Shown one piece after another: positions 6,882 to 14,831 of a stretch of DNA of 17,519 nt. Source of the DNA: Bacteroidales bacterium UBA1077 (GTDB lineage: Bacteria > Bacteroidota > Bacteroidia > Bacteroidales > UBA932); assembly GCA_002314195.1 (NCBI GenBank), contig DCCQ01000136.1:1-17519 (forward strand), given 5' to 3'. A program made the translations under genes and the position numbers. How positions within the stretch are numbered: position 1 is the first letter of the stretch; every line of letters starts with the position of its first letter. Under the pieces are notes generated by a model that was not told the origin of the DNA, did no database searches, and saw only the letters and a program-made list of their open reading frames with translations.

Positions 6882-9800
6882 TTACAGCAGGTGTCCGAGG
6901 AAGCGTGCCTTGTCGGAATCGCTCATGCCACGGCAGGCGGCATATTCATCAATCGTTTTCTGACTGACGCGGCGTATTTCCGGGTACGTGGCATCAGGAT
7001 GAATGAATATGAGTCCGCAGATGCTGGCATCAGGAATCATGGCGCAACTGTCCAGCAACGAGATGCCAAGTCTCTCTGATTCAGGAAGAAGCCTGAGAAT
7101 ATCCAACTTCAGCGTGTGGTCCGGGCAACTTGAATATCCTGCCGCCGGCTTGATGATTTTTGCCTTGTCGAAACCTTCCGGCAAGGCTTTTCGAATATAC
7201 CCGCTCAGCCATTCGGAAGCAGCCTCGGCCAACGTAAGCCGCACTGCCCGTGCCAACATAGGGCCGTAGTCCGTGCTGCACGCCGGACAGTTGCAGTCTG
7301 TAGGATGTGATTCGGTGTGCACGCTCAGCGCGAACATTCCCATAGGGGAATCGAACCCATATTCCTTGACAGGAACAAAATCGGCAAGGGAAAGCCCTCC
7401 TTCCTGCCTGAACATCGGAAGACGGAAATCTTTGGATACAATGTCATCTCCTTCGCTGTGACAAGTGTCGAACCTTGCGGAAATGATTATCTTGCAGGCG
7501 TTTTCTGCTCTTAACTTATCAATCTCTTTAAGTGCATCGCCACGCAGTTTCCTAAGTTCCTCGCGGCCTGTCCCGGCCTTGATCCCCCAAATCGTGGCGA
7601 AGAGATTCCAGTCAAAGAACGGCATAACTTCGTCAATGCCCAACACCCTTGCCGCAATGTTTCCAAACGGCTCTCCCTTGATGAAACTTGAGGCCGGCAA
7701 TGGTTCTTGCGGCTCGTGTCTGACTTTCTTTTGCGATGACTGGGCGTAGAGCTCCCGGAGATGCTCCTGTTTCTGATGCTCTGCCGCTTCCGTGCCCTCT
7801 CTGTCCGTAATCAACAGATTGGAGAGCACGGCGCCGGCGGACGCGTCCTGGGCATAGAACACATGTCCGTAAAGAGGCGCAAGCTTCACGGCGGTGTGGA
7901 GAGCCGAAGCCGCTGCCCCGCCAACGAGCAGGGGAGTAGTCATCCCTCTGGCCGTCATCTCCTTGCAGATCTCCTCCATCTGGTAAAGTGACGGTGTGAT
8001 CAATCCGCTGACCCCGATCAGGTCGGCGGAAGTCTCGGCCGCTTTCTCAAGAATCACTTCCTTGGGTACCATCACGCCCAGATCGATGATCTCGAGCCCA
8101 TTGCAACTCATTACAATCTCTGTGATGTTCTTCCCGATGTCATGCACATCCCCCTTTACGGTCGCGAAAACGATCTTCGGCTTTTTCATCTCTGATTCTC
8201 CCGCACCTTCCTCTATGTAAGGCTGAAGCAGCGCCACAGCGTTCTTCATGGTCTTGGCCGACTTGACCACCTGAGGCAGGAACATCTTTCCAGCCCCGAA
8301 CAGTTCTCCGACCTTGGCCATACCGCTCATCAGCGGCCCGTCAATGATCTGCACAGGCTTCCCGTACTTTCCAAGGCACTCATTGATGTCCCTCTCCAGT
8401 TCCGAAGAATCCCCCTTGACCAGCGCCCTGACCAGCCTCTCCTCCACCGTCGCTTCGGCAGTCTCAGCGACCGATGGAGAAGGGGCTGCACCCGTCAGGC
8501 AGCGCACCGATGCCGCGAGGCGACCATTCTCCCGGACAGGGCGCGAAGCGCAGGTCGCCTCCGGCCCTTCGGTGCGCTGCCTGACCTCAGCGGAATCCTT
8601 TTCCAACATAATCCGCGAAGCCTTCTCAATCAACCTTTCCGTAGCCTCGGCGTCAGTGTCCAGAATCACATCCTCCACGCATTTAAGCAATTCCGGTTCA
8701 ATCTCATCATAAACCTTCAGCATTCCAGGGTTCACGATCCCCATGTCAAGCCCGGCGGAAATCGCGTGGTAAAGGAACACCGAATGCATCGCCTCGCGAA
8801 CCTCATTGTTCCCCCTGAATGAGAATGAAAGATTGGAAATGCCACCAGATGTCCTGCACCCAGGCAAATTCGACTTGATCCATCTCACCGCCTCGATGAA
8901 ATCAATCCCGTACCTCGAATGCTCCGGAATCCCAGTCCCGACAGGCAGCACATTCACATCGAATATGATGTCACACGGCCTGACCCCGACCTTGCCGGTC
9001 AGCAATGAATATGCCCGCCGGCAAATCTCCACCTTCCTGTTGTAAGTCGTGGCCTGTCCTTCCTCATCGAAAGCTATCACTATTATCGCCGCACCCAACG
9101 CCTTGATTTCTCTCGCCTTCTCGATGAAAACCTCTTCTCCTTCTTTAAGTGAAATCGAGTTCACGATGCACTTGCCCTGAGCGTTCTTAAGCCCTGTCAC
9201 CAGAGTATCCCAATGCGAAGAGTCTATCATTATTGCGGCCTTGGCGACAGCCGGGTCATTGGACACATAACGCAGGAACTTCTCCATCTCCAACCGGGAA
9301 TCCAGCATCGCGTCATCCATGTTGATGTCAATTATGCTTGCCCCGTTCTCGATCTGTCCGGCGGCGATCTGGAGCCCTGTTTCGTAGTCACCCGCAGCAA
9401 TCAGTTTGGCGAACTTGCGCGACCCTGCCACATTGGTTCTTTCCCCGACATTGGTGAAATTGTTCCTCCTGTCGACAGCCACGCTTTCCAGACCACTGAC
9501 ATACAGCACATCGTCCAGTTCCGGAACTTTTCTCGGGGATATTCCTTCAACCGCTTCCGCCACTGCCTTGATGTGCTCCGGTGTCGTTCCGCAGCATCCT
9601 CCCACGATGTTCACAGAGCCTGCCAGAGCCATTTTCCGCACAGATTCGGCCATTTGGGAAGGCGTCTCGTCATATTCACCCATCTCATTTGGCAATCCGG
9701 CGTTAGGGTAGCAGCTCACCGCACAGGTGGCGAAAGAGGCGACCTCCGCTATCAGCGGAATCATCTCTTCAGTTCCGAGCGAGCAGTTGAGCCCGAAAGA

Positions 9801-10439
9801 CAACGGATCACAATGCTGGATGGAGCGGTAGAACGCTTCCATTGTCTGCCCTGTGAGCGTGCGCCCGCTCTTGTCACTCATTGAAGCCGAAATCATTATG
9901 GGAATATCCATGGCTTCAGGAATATGTTGGAGGGCGTACAAGGCCGCCTTTGTGTTCAGCGCGTCGAAACAGGTCTCGAAAAGCAGCATATCCACACCGC
10001 CACGAACCAGACCTCTGATCTGGACCTCAAATGCCTCCGACATCTCATCAAATGAATATGGCCTGAAAACTGGATCTCCTATGTCCTGTGCCAAGGACAG
10101 GGACTTGCTTGTCGGCCCGACACTGCCGGCCACCCAAACCTTGCGTGGCGCTTCATCGGCGGCCTTACGTGCAATCCAAGCAGCGGCTTCAGCCATCTGT
10201 CCGGCTTTCTCGGAGAGACCATATTCAGACTGCGAAATGCTGTTGGCACTGAATGAATTGGTGGTGATGATGTCTGCCCCGGCTTCAATATATTCACGAT
10301 GAATCTCACCGATCGTCTCCGGATCAGTGAGATTGAAAGATTCGCTGTTGCCTTGAAGACCTTTGCGTTGGAGCATTGTCCCCATTGCGCCGTCGAGAAT
10401 AAGAATCCGCCGTGAAAGCGCAGCTCTCATGTCGTGCAT
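6882..10439 (-). CDS. metH: Cobalamin-dependent methionine synthase
   Basis: This 1185-residue cytoplasmic enzyme moves the methyl group from 5-methyl-THF to homocysteine through cobalamin. All modules are visible. The homocysteine domain (about 5-310) has zinc ligands Cys219 (FGLNCSLG) and Cys282-Cys283 (GGCCGTTPEH). The pterin domain (about 325-600) contains VGERTNVAGS. The cobalamin module (about 660-880) has His766 in GDVHDIGKN as lower cobalt ligand. The AdoMet reactivation domain (about 920-1185) has PAAGYSSCPDHT. Two oddities: residues about 619-649, in the linker before the cobalamin cap, are encoded by a long palindrome, and CNCPAC at 1049-1054 adds three clustered Cys to the reactivation domain. 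It is last in the metY-metF-metH cluster, 34 nt after metF. No cobalamin riboswitch is seen directly upstream. Confidence 0.96.
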   Translation of the reverse strand: MHDMRAALSRRILILDGAMGTMLQRKGLQGNSESFNLTDPETIGEIHREYIEAGADIITTNSFSANSISQSEYGLSEKAGQMAEAAAWIARKAADEAPRKVWVAGSVGPTSKSLSLAQDIGDPVFRPYSFDEMSEAFEVQIRGLVRGGVDMLLFETCFDALNTKAALYALQHIPEAMDIPIMISASMSDKSGRTLTGQTMEAFYRSIQHCDPLSFGLNCSLGTEEMIPLIAEVASFATCAVSCYPNAGLPNEMGEYDETPSQMAESVRKMALAGSVNIVGGCCGTTPEHIKAVAEAVEGISPRKVPELDDVLYVSGLESVAVDRRNNFTNVGERTNVAGSRKFAKLIAAGDYETGLQIAAGQIENGASIIDINMDDAMLDSRLEMEKFLRYVSNDPAVAKAAIMIDSSHWDTLVTGLKNAQGKCIVNSISLKEGEEVFIEKAREIKALGAAIIVIAFDEEGQATTYNRKVEICRRAYSLLTGKVGVRPCDIIFDVNVLPVGTGIPEHSRYGIDFIEAVRWIKSNLPGCRTSGGISNLSFSFRGNNEVREAMHSVFLYHAISAGLDMGIVNPGMLKVYDEIEPELLKCVEDVILDTDAEATERLIEKASRIMLEKDSAEVRQRTEGPEATCASRPVRENGRLAASVRCLTGAAPSPSVAETAEATVEERLVRALVKGDSSELERDINECLGKYGKPVQIIDGPLMSGMAKVGELFGAGKMFLPQVVKSAKTMKNAVALLQPYIEEGAGESEMKKPKIVFATVKGDVHDIGKNITEIVMSCNGLEIIDLGVMVPKEVILEKAAETSADLIGVSGLITPSLYQMEEICKEMTARGMTTPLLVGGAAASALHTAVKLAPLYGHVFYAQDASAGAVLSNLLITDREGTEAAEHQKQEHLRELYAQSSQKKVRHEPQEPLPASSFIKGEPFGNIAARVLGIDEVMPFFDWNLFATIWGIKAGTGREELRKLRGDALKEIDKLRAENACKIIISARFDTCHSEGDDIVSKDFRLPMFRQEGGLSLADFVPVKEYGFDSPMGMFALSVHTESHPTDCNCPACSTDYGPMLARAVRLTLAEAASEWLSGYIRKALPEGFDKAKIIKPAAGYSSCPDHTLKLDILRLLPESERLGISLLDSCAMIPDASICGLIFIHPDATYPEIRRVSQKTIDEYAACRGMSDSDKARFLGHLL
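8494..8585 (-). repeat. 92-bp palindromic element in frame within metH
   Basis: Outer arms 8494-8510 and 8569-8585 are perfect 17-bp reverse complements (GTCAGGCAGCGCACCGA). Inner arms 8518-8525 and 8553-8560 pair perfectly over 8 bp (AGGCGACC). The apical part 8526-8552 contains a further GCGC-GAA-GCGC hairpin. The element is translated in metH as VRQRTEGPEATC...SVRCLTG, exactly in the flexible linker between pterin and cobalamin modules. This resembles the way Rickettsia palindromic elements insert in frame into genes, although I do not claim homology. Confidence 0.75.
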
Positions 10440-10468
10440 GCCGCTATAATATTCATTTATAATGTCTT

Positions 10469-10485
10469 GAATGCTAAAAGCATTC
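10469..10485. repeat. Small inverted repeat over the metF stop
   Basis: GAATGC (10469-10474), loop TAAAA, GCATTC (10480-10485) spans the metF stop codon. With a 6-bp stem and no T-run it is too weak to call a terminator; it might form a minor processing or attenuation site between metF and metH. Confidence 0.25.
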
Positions 10486-11376
10486 TTTGAGTATCCGTGT
10501 CACGTTGGCCGACTTTCCCATCGTGTAGAAATGTATGGCCGGCACGCCGTGGGCAAGAAGATCCTTGCATTGGGCTGTGGCCCATTCCTGTCCGATCACA
10601 TAGACGGCCTCCTTGTCTTCCTTATGGGCCGCTATCTCGCTAGTCAACTCGAACGGTATGTCGATCGAGAAAGACTTTGGAAGCAGACTGACCTGCCTTG
10701 ACGTTGAAATCGGCTTCAAGCCCGGGATGATCGGAACAGTGATCCCCACTTCTCTGCATCTGTCCACAAATTTATAGAAAACTTTGTTGTCAAAAAACAT
10801 CTGTGTGGTGATGTAGTCAGCGCCTGCATCGACTTTACGCTTCAGGTTCGCGATGTCCTCGTCCATGTTGGCAGCCTCGAAATGCTTCTCGGGATAGCCT
10901 CCGACTCCGATTCTGAAAAAGCCTTCGCATCCGTTCTCCTTTTCGAAACGGCGTATGGCCTCCACAAGCTCATTGGCATGGTCGTAACCACCGGGAAAGG
11001 GGGTGAACCGTTTCTCTCCGGCCAGGCAATCACCTCTGAGTGCCAGTATGTTAGTGATTCCCATGAATTTGAAATCTTGTAGCTGGAACTCGATCTGTTC
11101 CGCTGTCTGCCCCCCGCAGATAAGATGCGGGACCACATCCACCTTGAACTCGGACTGTATGGCTCCGCAGACCGCAGTTTCGCTGACACGTCTGCGTACA
11201 AGCTTCTTGCGGTAGCTACCGTCCGGTTGCTCCTCGAAGACGACTTCGTCTCTGTGGCAGGTCACGTTGATGTATTTAGGGTTGAACTCGATGAACGGTC
11301 TGATGTCGTTCAGGAGTTCTTCTTTTGTCATTCCCTTGAGTGGGGGAACTATTTCCAGTGACGGATATTGTTTCAT
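10474..11376 (-). CDS. metF: 5,10-methylenetetrahydrofolate reductase
   Basis: This 300-residue FAD enzyme reduces 5,10-methylene-THF to 5-methyl-THF, the methyl donor for MetH. The TIM-barrel family pattern is visible: SLEIVPPLKG at the N-terminus with the catalytic-type Glu at residue 8, then NILALRGD, FRIGVGGYPEKH, DAGADYITTQMFFDN and PIIPGLKPI. The N-terminus is short: only seven residues precede the conserved Glu, against 27 in the E. coli enzyme. In-frame stop codons just upstream exclude a longer form. The gene starts 9 nt after the metY stop, so it is very probably in the same transcript. Confidence 0.94.
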   Translation of the reverse strand: MKQYPSLEIVPPLKGMTKEELLNDIRPFIEFNPKYINVTCHRDEVVFEEQPDGSYRKKLVRRRVSETAVCGAIQSEFKVDVVPHLICGGQTAEQIEFQLQDFKFMGITNILALRGDCLAGEKRFTPFPGGYDHANELVEAIRRFEKENGCEGFFRIGVGGYPEKHFEAANMDEDIANLKRKVDAGADYITTQMFFDNKVFYKFVDRCREVGITVPIIPGLKPISTSRQVSLLPKSFSIDIPFELTSEIAAHKEDKEAVYVIGQEWATAQCKDLLAHGVPAIHFYTMGKSANVTRILKECF

Positions 11377-11385
11377 GGCCTAAGT

Positions 11386-12672
11386 CTAAATTGACGCGAA
11401 TGCCTGGTCCAGATCGGCGATGATGTCGTCAATGTGTTCTATACCTATTGATAGCCTGATGGTTGTAGGCGTGATGTGTTGCTGTTCAAGTTCTTCCGGA
11501 GTCATCTGAGAGTGAGTTGTGGTGGCAGGATGGATCACAAGACTCTTGACATCAGCCACATTGGCCAGAAGGGAGAAAATCTTGAGGCTGTCAATGAATT
11601 TCCATGCATCTTCCTGAGATCCCTTTATCTCGAACGTGAAGATTGATCCGCCCCCGTTCGGGAAGTATTTACGGTACAACTCGTGGTCTGGATGAGACGG
11701 TACGGCAGGATGATTGACCTTTGCCACTTTAGGATTGTGCTCAAGGTATTCCACAACCTTCAGCGCGTTCTGGACGTGGCGTTCTATGCGCAAAGGCAGC
11801 GATTCGACACCTTGAAGCAGAATCCACGCGCTTATAGGACTTATGCATGCACCGGTGTCGCGCAGGATGACGGCCCTGACCCTGCTGACGAAGGCTGCCT
11901 GGCCGGCCACGTCAGCGAAGACGGCACCGTGATAACTCGGATCCGGCTTCGCGAGTGTAGGGTATTTGTCCGGATTCTTTTTCCAGTCAAATCTTCCACT
12001 GTCCACAATGATTCCACCCAGGGTGGTACCATGCCCTCCAATGAACTTTGTGGCTGAATGAACCACGATGTCGGCTCCATGCTCAATCGGTCTTATCAGC
12101 AAGGGAGCGAACGTGTTGTCCACAATGAACACGATTCCATGCCTGTGGGCGATCTCGGCTATGCTGTCCAGGTCGGTGACATCGGAGTTTGGGTTCCCGA
12201 ATGTCTCTGCGTATATGACTTTTGTGTTCGGTCTTATGGCGTTCTCAAGAGCTTTGAGGTCATTTACTTTCACAATCGTGTTGGAAATCCCTTGTGTCGT
12301 GAACGTGTGGGTGATCAGGTTGAATGAGCCACCGTACATATTGTCGGCCGCGATGATGTGGTCACCTTGTTGAAGCACGTTCTCAAGCGCGTAGGTGACC
12401 GCGGCCGCTCCCGAAGCCACGGCAAGGGCCGCCACGCCACCCTCAAGAGCGGCGATTCTTTTCTCAAGCACATCTTGCGTAGTGTTGGTGAGTCTGCCGT
12501 AGATGTTGCCCGGATCCTTGAGTGCGAACCGGTCCGCGGCGTGCTGACTGTTGTGGAATACGTAAGATGTTGTCTGGTAGATAGGAACGGCGCGTGCGTC
12601 TGACACCGGATCCGGTGTCTCCTGGCCAACATGAAGAGCCAGCGTCTCAAGATGTAGCTTCTGTGTGTTCAT
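11386..12672 (-). CDS. metY: O-acetylhomoserine sulfhydrylase (aminocarboxypropyltransferase)
   Basis: This 428-residue PLP enzyme of the Cys/Met metabolism family has Lys209 in VVHSATKFIGGHG as the Schiff-base lysine and VDNTFAPLLIRPIEHGAD just before it. Length, the TTSYVFHNSQHAADRF segment and the region around NPDKYPTLAKPDPSYHG favour O-acetylhomoserine sulfhydrylase over cystathionine synthase or lyase. It would make homocysteine directly from O-acetylhomoserine and sulfide. I start at the ATG at 12672 (MNTQKLHLETLALH). A longer frame begins at a TTG at 12708, which falls in the putative -7 box. It is the first gene of the metY-metF-metH cluster and divergent from an Lrp-type regulator. 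Confidence 0.92.
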   Translation of the reverse strand: MNTQKLHLETLALHVGQETPDPVSDARAVPIYQTTSYVFHNSQHAADRFALKDPGNIYGRLTNTTQDVLEKRIAALEGGVAALAVASGAAAVTYALENVLQQGDHIIAADNMYGGSFNLITHTFTTQGISNTIVKVNDLKALENAIRPNTKVIYAETFGNPNSDVTDLDSIAEIAHRHGIVFIVDNTFAPLLIRPIEHGADIVVHSATKFIGGHGTTLGGIIVDSGRFDWKKNPDKYPTLAKPDPSYHGAVFADVAGQAAFVSRVRAVILRDTGACISPISAWILLQGVESLPLRIERHVQNALKVVEYLEHNPKVAKVNHPAVPSHPDHELYRKYFPNGGGSIFTFEIKGSQEDAWKFIDSLKIFSLLANVADVKSLVIHPATTTHSQMTPEELEQQHITPTTIRLSIGIEHIDDIIADLDQAFASI

Positions 12673-12705
12673 ATTCGTTCTCGTTTTATAGTCAATTTTC
12701 TTTTG

Positions 12706-12736
12706 CAAATTTCGGTTTTATGGACAGAATTTCCAA
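12706..12736 (-). promoter_or_regulatory. Candidate promoter of metY-metF-metH
   Basis: On the minus strand TTG (12736-12734) is followed after 20 nt by GAAATTTG (12713-12706), matching TAnnTTTG except at its first base. The expected leader before the ATG at 12672 is about 28 nt. No SAM or cobalamin riboswitch fold fits in so short a leader. Confidence 0.35.
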
Positions 12737-12781
12737 GTAATTTTTAAAATTTGGATAAAACATCTATATTAGCGGATATTT

Positions 12782-12789
12782 TAGGTTTG
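12782..12789 (+). promoter_or_regulatory. Candidate -7 box of the Lrp-type gene
   Basis: TAGGTTTG fits TAnnTTTG and would give a leader of roughly 45 nt. No good -33 element lies at the usual distance. The AT-rich 167-nt gap shared with metY is the natural place for regulator binding. Confidence 0.35.
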
Positions 12790-12839
12790 ATATTCCCATT
12801 TTGTCAATTTAGACCATATTTTTACAGAATATTTTTCTT

Positions 12840-13313
12840 ATGAGCATGATAGATGAGAAAGACATTGAGATCCTTAGGCTTCTTCAGGACAACGCAGACT
12901 TGACCAACAAGGAGATAGCCGCAAAGGTGCATCTGTCCCCGACTCCTGTCTTCGAAAGGGTCAAAAGGCTCCGGGAGCAAGGATACATCAAGAAAATCGC
13001 GGCCGTGCTTGACGCTGACAAGCTGGACTGCTCGTTCATGGCATTCTGTTATATCAAACTCAAGCAACACACATTCGATAATGCCAAACGCCTGATGGAT
13101 GCCATGGCGCAGATTGATGAGGTGGCTGAGTGCTACAACATTTCCGGAGACTATGATTTCCTTATGAAGGTCTATGTCGCAAGCATGAAAGACTATCAGA
13201 GGTTTGTACTCCGCATCATGGGTGACTTGGACTGCATCGGCAGCCTGAACAGCTCATTCGTGATGGGGGAGGTCAAAAACACTTTCGGTGTTCCCGTGCG
13301 CCTGAAGCGTTAG
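12840..13313 (+). CDS. Lrp/AsnC family transcriptional regulator
   Basis: This 157-residue DNA-binding protein has an N-terminal winged helix-turn-helix (residues about 4-55: DIEILRLLQDNADLTNKEIA, then LSPTPVFERVKRL). A C-terminal RAM/AsnC ligand-binding domain follows (about 65-150), with VAECYNISGDYDFLMKV. Length and layout are normal for the family, whose members respond to amino acids and often control adjacent genes. It is transcribed away from metY with a shared 167-nt gap, so control of methionine synthesis is a reasonable inference; the effector is unknown. The stop overlaps the opposing TrmO stop by 4 nt. Confidence 0.92.
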   Translation: MSMIDEKDIEILRLLQDNADLTNKEIAAKVHLSPTPVFERVKRLREQGYIKKIAAVLDADKLDCSFMAFCYIKLKQHTFDNAKRLMDAMAQIDEVAECYNISGDYDFLMKVYVASMKDYQRFVLRIMGDLDCIGSLNSSFVMGEVKNTFGVPVRLKR

Positions 13314-14065
13314 ATATGTTTGATTTCGACTACTGTGAGGACAGCACCGGAGACCTTGAAGCGGACATCCATATTGTTGAACATCATTCCGTAGACCTTG
13401 CCAGGATCATTCTGATACTGTGGCCTTGGGTCTTGAGCCAGAGCCTGCCTCAAGGCGGTCATGTCGGCCTCAGTCCAGCCTGGGATGATCACTTCGGCGG
13501 GCTCGGTGACCGTCATATCAGAAGTGGCCGTGTCTGCAAACACGACAACAAGCGGCTTCCATTCCTTTTCATCGACGAATCCGGACGCGGCATCAGGGTG
13601 GCTGTCCGCATAGGTGACGTAAGGCTTGATGTCATAGACAGGGGTTCCGTCCATCAGATCCGCTCCGAGTACATTGATCACTGGTCCAATCTGCTTTCCT
13701 GTCTCATCTTTAGCGTCATATTCAATAGATTCAATTCTGACGGATGACAACCCAAGCCCGTTCGGTCTGAAAGGGGAGCGGCTTGCGAACACCCCGATAC
13801 GCTCGTTTCCTCCCAACCTCGGCGGCCTGACTGTCGCCTGGAACACAGATTCCAGTCGATGAACCGAACGAGCCTTATTCCCGGAGAACCCCCAGATGAG
13901 CCAGATGTAGTCAAACCCTTCCAGTCCGCGTACAGCGTCAAAACTTCGGAACCCAGGCTCGAACACGATCTTACCCTTCAGCTCAGGGATCAATCCGGCC
14001 TGTCTCGGAATCCCGAACTTGGTCTTGAACGGAGATCTGAACCGGGCCACCGGCTCAATGAACAT
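13310..14065 (-). CDS. trmO: tRNA (N6-threonylcarbamoyladenosine-37) N6-methyltransferase TrmO
   Basis: This 251-residue protein belongs to the TrmO/TsaA (YaeB, VirR-like) family, which methylates t6A37 in certain tRNAs with SAM. The family core is plain: VARFRSPFKTKFGIPRQAG, then FDYIWLIWGFS, RPPRLGGNERIGVFASRSPF and RPNGLGLSSVRIESIE. A C-terminal domain (about 150-251) includes DPRPQYQ and VYGMMFNNMDVRFKV. I choose the ATG at 14065 because MFIEPVARFRSPF lines up with the family N-terminus. That start lies inside the end of the upstream nitroreductase gene (11-nt overlap), which implies translational coupling. A longer in-frame start at 14116 is possible but adds residues foreign to the family. 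Confidence 0.9.
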   Translation of the reverse strand: MFIEPVARFRSPFKTKFGIPRQAGLIPELKGKIVFEPGFRSFDAVRGLEGFDYIWLIWGFSGNKARSVHRLESVFQATVRPPRLGGNERIGVFASRSPFRPNGLGLSSVRIESIEYDAKDETGKQIGPVINVLGADLMDGTPVYDIKPYVTYADSHPDAASGFVDEKEWKPLVVVFADTATSDMTVTEPAEVIIPGWTEADMTALRQALAQDPRPQYQNDPGKVYGMMFNNMDVRFKVSGAVLTVVEIKHI

Positions 14066-14582
14066 AGCGGACCTGATCCCATTTGAGGGCATCCTCGTTC
14101 TGTGGTTTGCGCTCATCGGCAGGGTGGCCGACAGCGATCAGACACAGAACTGAATACTTTTCGGGAATATCCAGAATCTCCCTGACCTTTTGCTCCGCCG
14201 TCACTCCGGCATCCTTGCTCTCCCTGCCCCTGATGTGGCACCAGCAAGAGCCAAGTCCAAGGTCTTCGGCCTGATACTGCATGGAGACGGCGGCGATGCT
14301 GCCGTCTTCGATCCACATTTCCTGCTCCTGAGGATCTCCGAGCACAGCTATTACTACCGGAGCCCCGGCTAGAAACTGAGAACCTGCCGGCCTGACGCCA
14401 GACAGTTCTTCGATTTTCTTTTTGTTGTCTGTTACAACAAACCTCCATTTCCTCAATCCCTTGGCGGTCGGTGACATCAGCGCCGCCCTGATGATCGTCC
14501 TGACATATTCATCACTCACAGGCTCGTCAGTGTAGACTCTGTGGCTTCTGCGCATCTGCGCAAGTTCCTTGAATGAATTCAT
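14055..14582 (-). CDS. Nitroreductase family FMN-dependent protein
   Basis: This 175-residue protein has the FMN-binding start MRRSHRVYTDEPVSDEYVRT, followed by MSPTAKGLRKWRFVVTDN and a C-terminal GLGSCWCHIRGRES segment. Family members reduce nitro groups, quinones or other acceptors with NAD(P)H; the substrate here is unknown. Two Met codons lie close together at 14588 and 14582. I chose 14582 because an AGGAGG sequence ends 8 nt upstream of it but only 2 nt upstream of the first. The 3' end overlaps trmO by 11 nt, so the two form a small operon. Confidence 0.88.
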   Translation of the reverse strand: MNSFKELAQMRRSHRVYTDEPVSDEYVRTIIRAALMSPTAKGLRKWRFVVTDNKKKIEELSGVRPAGSQFLAGAPVVIAVLGDPQEQEMWIEDGSIAAVSMQYQAEDLGLGSCWCHIRGRESKDAGVTAEQKVREILDIPEKYSVLCLIAVGHPADERKPQNEDALKWDQVRYVH

Positions 14583-14590
14583 ATTCATTT

Positions 14591-14596
14591 CCTCCT
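14591..14596 (-). promoter_or_regulatory. Consensus Shine-Dalgarno that decides the nitroreductase start
   Basis: AGGAGG on the minus strand sits 8 nt before the ATG at 14582. Bacteroidota genes usually lack such strong sites, and most genes here have none, so this one stands out. It favours the second of two nearby Met codons. Confidence 0.6.
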
Positions 14597-14602
14597 TTGC
14601 CG

Positions 14603-14610
14603 CAAAATTA
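14603..14610 (-). promoter_or_regulatory. -7 box of nitroreductase-trmO
   Basis: TAATTTTG on the minus strand fits TAnnTTTG and lies 20 nt before the chosen ATG. No clear -33 element is visible at the usual distance. Confidence 0.45.
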
Positions 14611-14711
14611 CAATTATTATCCGTTATGATGAATATTCCCGGACGATATTTTTGGGCGTCAGCCTGTCCGGCGCTAAAAATGTAAGTGAATATATCATTT
14701 AATATTAAAAC

Positions 14712-14742
14712 GTTCGATTATTGTTAAAATAATCGCCGGAAC
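14712..14742. promoter_or_regulatory. Dyad upstream of the butyrate kinase operon
   Basis: CGATTATT (14715-14722), loop GTTAA, AATAATCG (14728-14735) is a perfect 8-bp inverted repeat. GTTC (14712-14715) and GAAC (14739-14742) partly extend it. It lies in the 249-nt gap between divergent genes and has no terminator-like T-run. It could be an operator or, if transcription begins further upstream, a leader hairpin. A second, looser dyad (CCGGAC 14639-14644 and GTCCGG 14666-14671) lies nearby. Confidence 0.4.
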
Positions 14743-14774
14743 CGCCTAAAATGTTATAATGTTTGATGAAATTC

Positions 14775-14805
14775 TTGTTCCTGTTGAAAAAATGTAATAT
14801 ATTTA
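14775..14805 (+). promoter_or_regulatory. Candidate promoter of the buk operon
   Basis: TTG (14775-14777), a 20-nt spacer and TATATTTA (14798-14805) match the consensus except for the last base. A start near 14810 would leave a leader of about 22 nt before the ATG at 14832. An alternative box, TATTTTTG at 14647-14654, lacks a -33 partner. Confidence 0.33.
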
Positions 14806-14831
14806 GGGTCGTAATAAAGCCTTATCATCCG

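Noticed and set aside
9213..9884. A 223-codon open frame on the plus strand inside metH
   Set aside because: It is antisense to conserved, well-recognised MetH sequence, matches no family, and has no promoter or ribosome site of note.
12673..12839. SAM or cobalamin riboswitch upstream of metY
   Set aside because: The predicted leader is about 28 nt and the intergenic region is AT-rich without the conserved helices of either riboswitch.
14763..14831. N-terminal extension of butyrate kinase
   Set aside because: The extra residues are hydrophobic-basic and unlike the family, and a candidate promoter lies within them.
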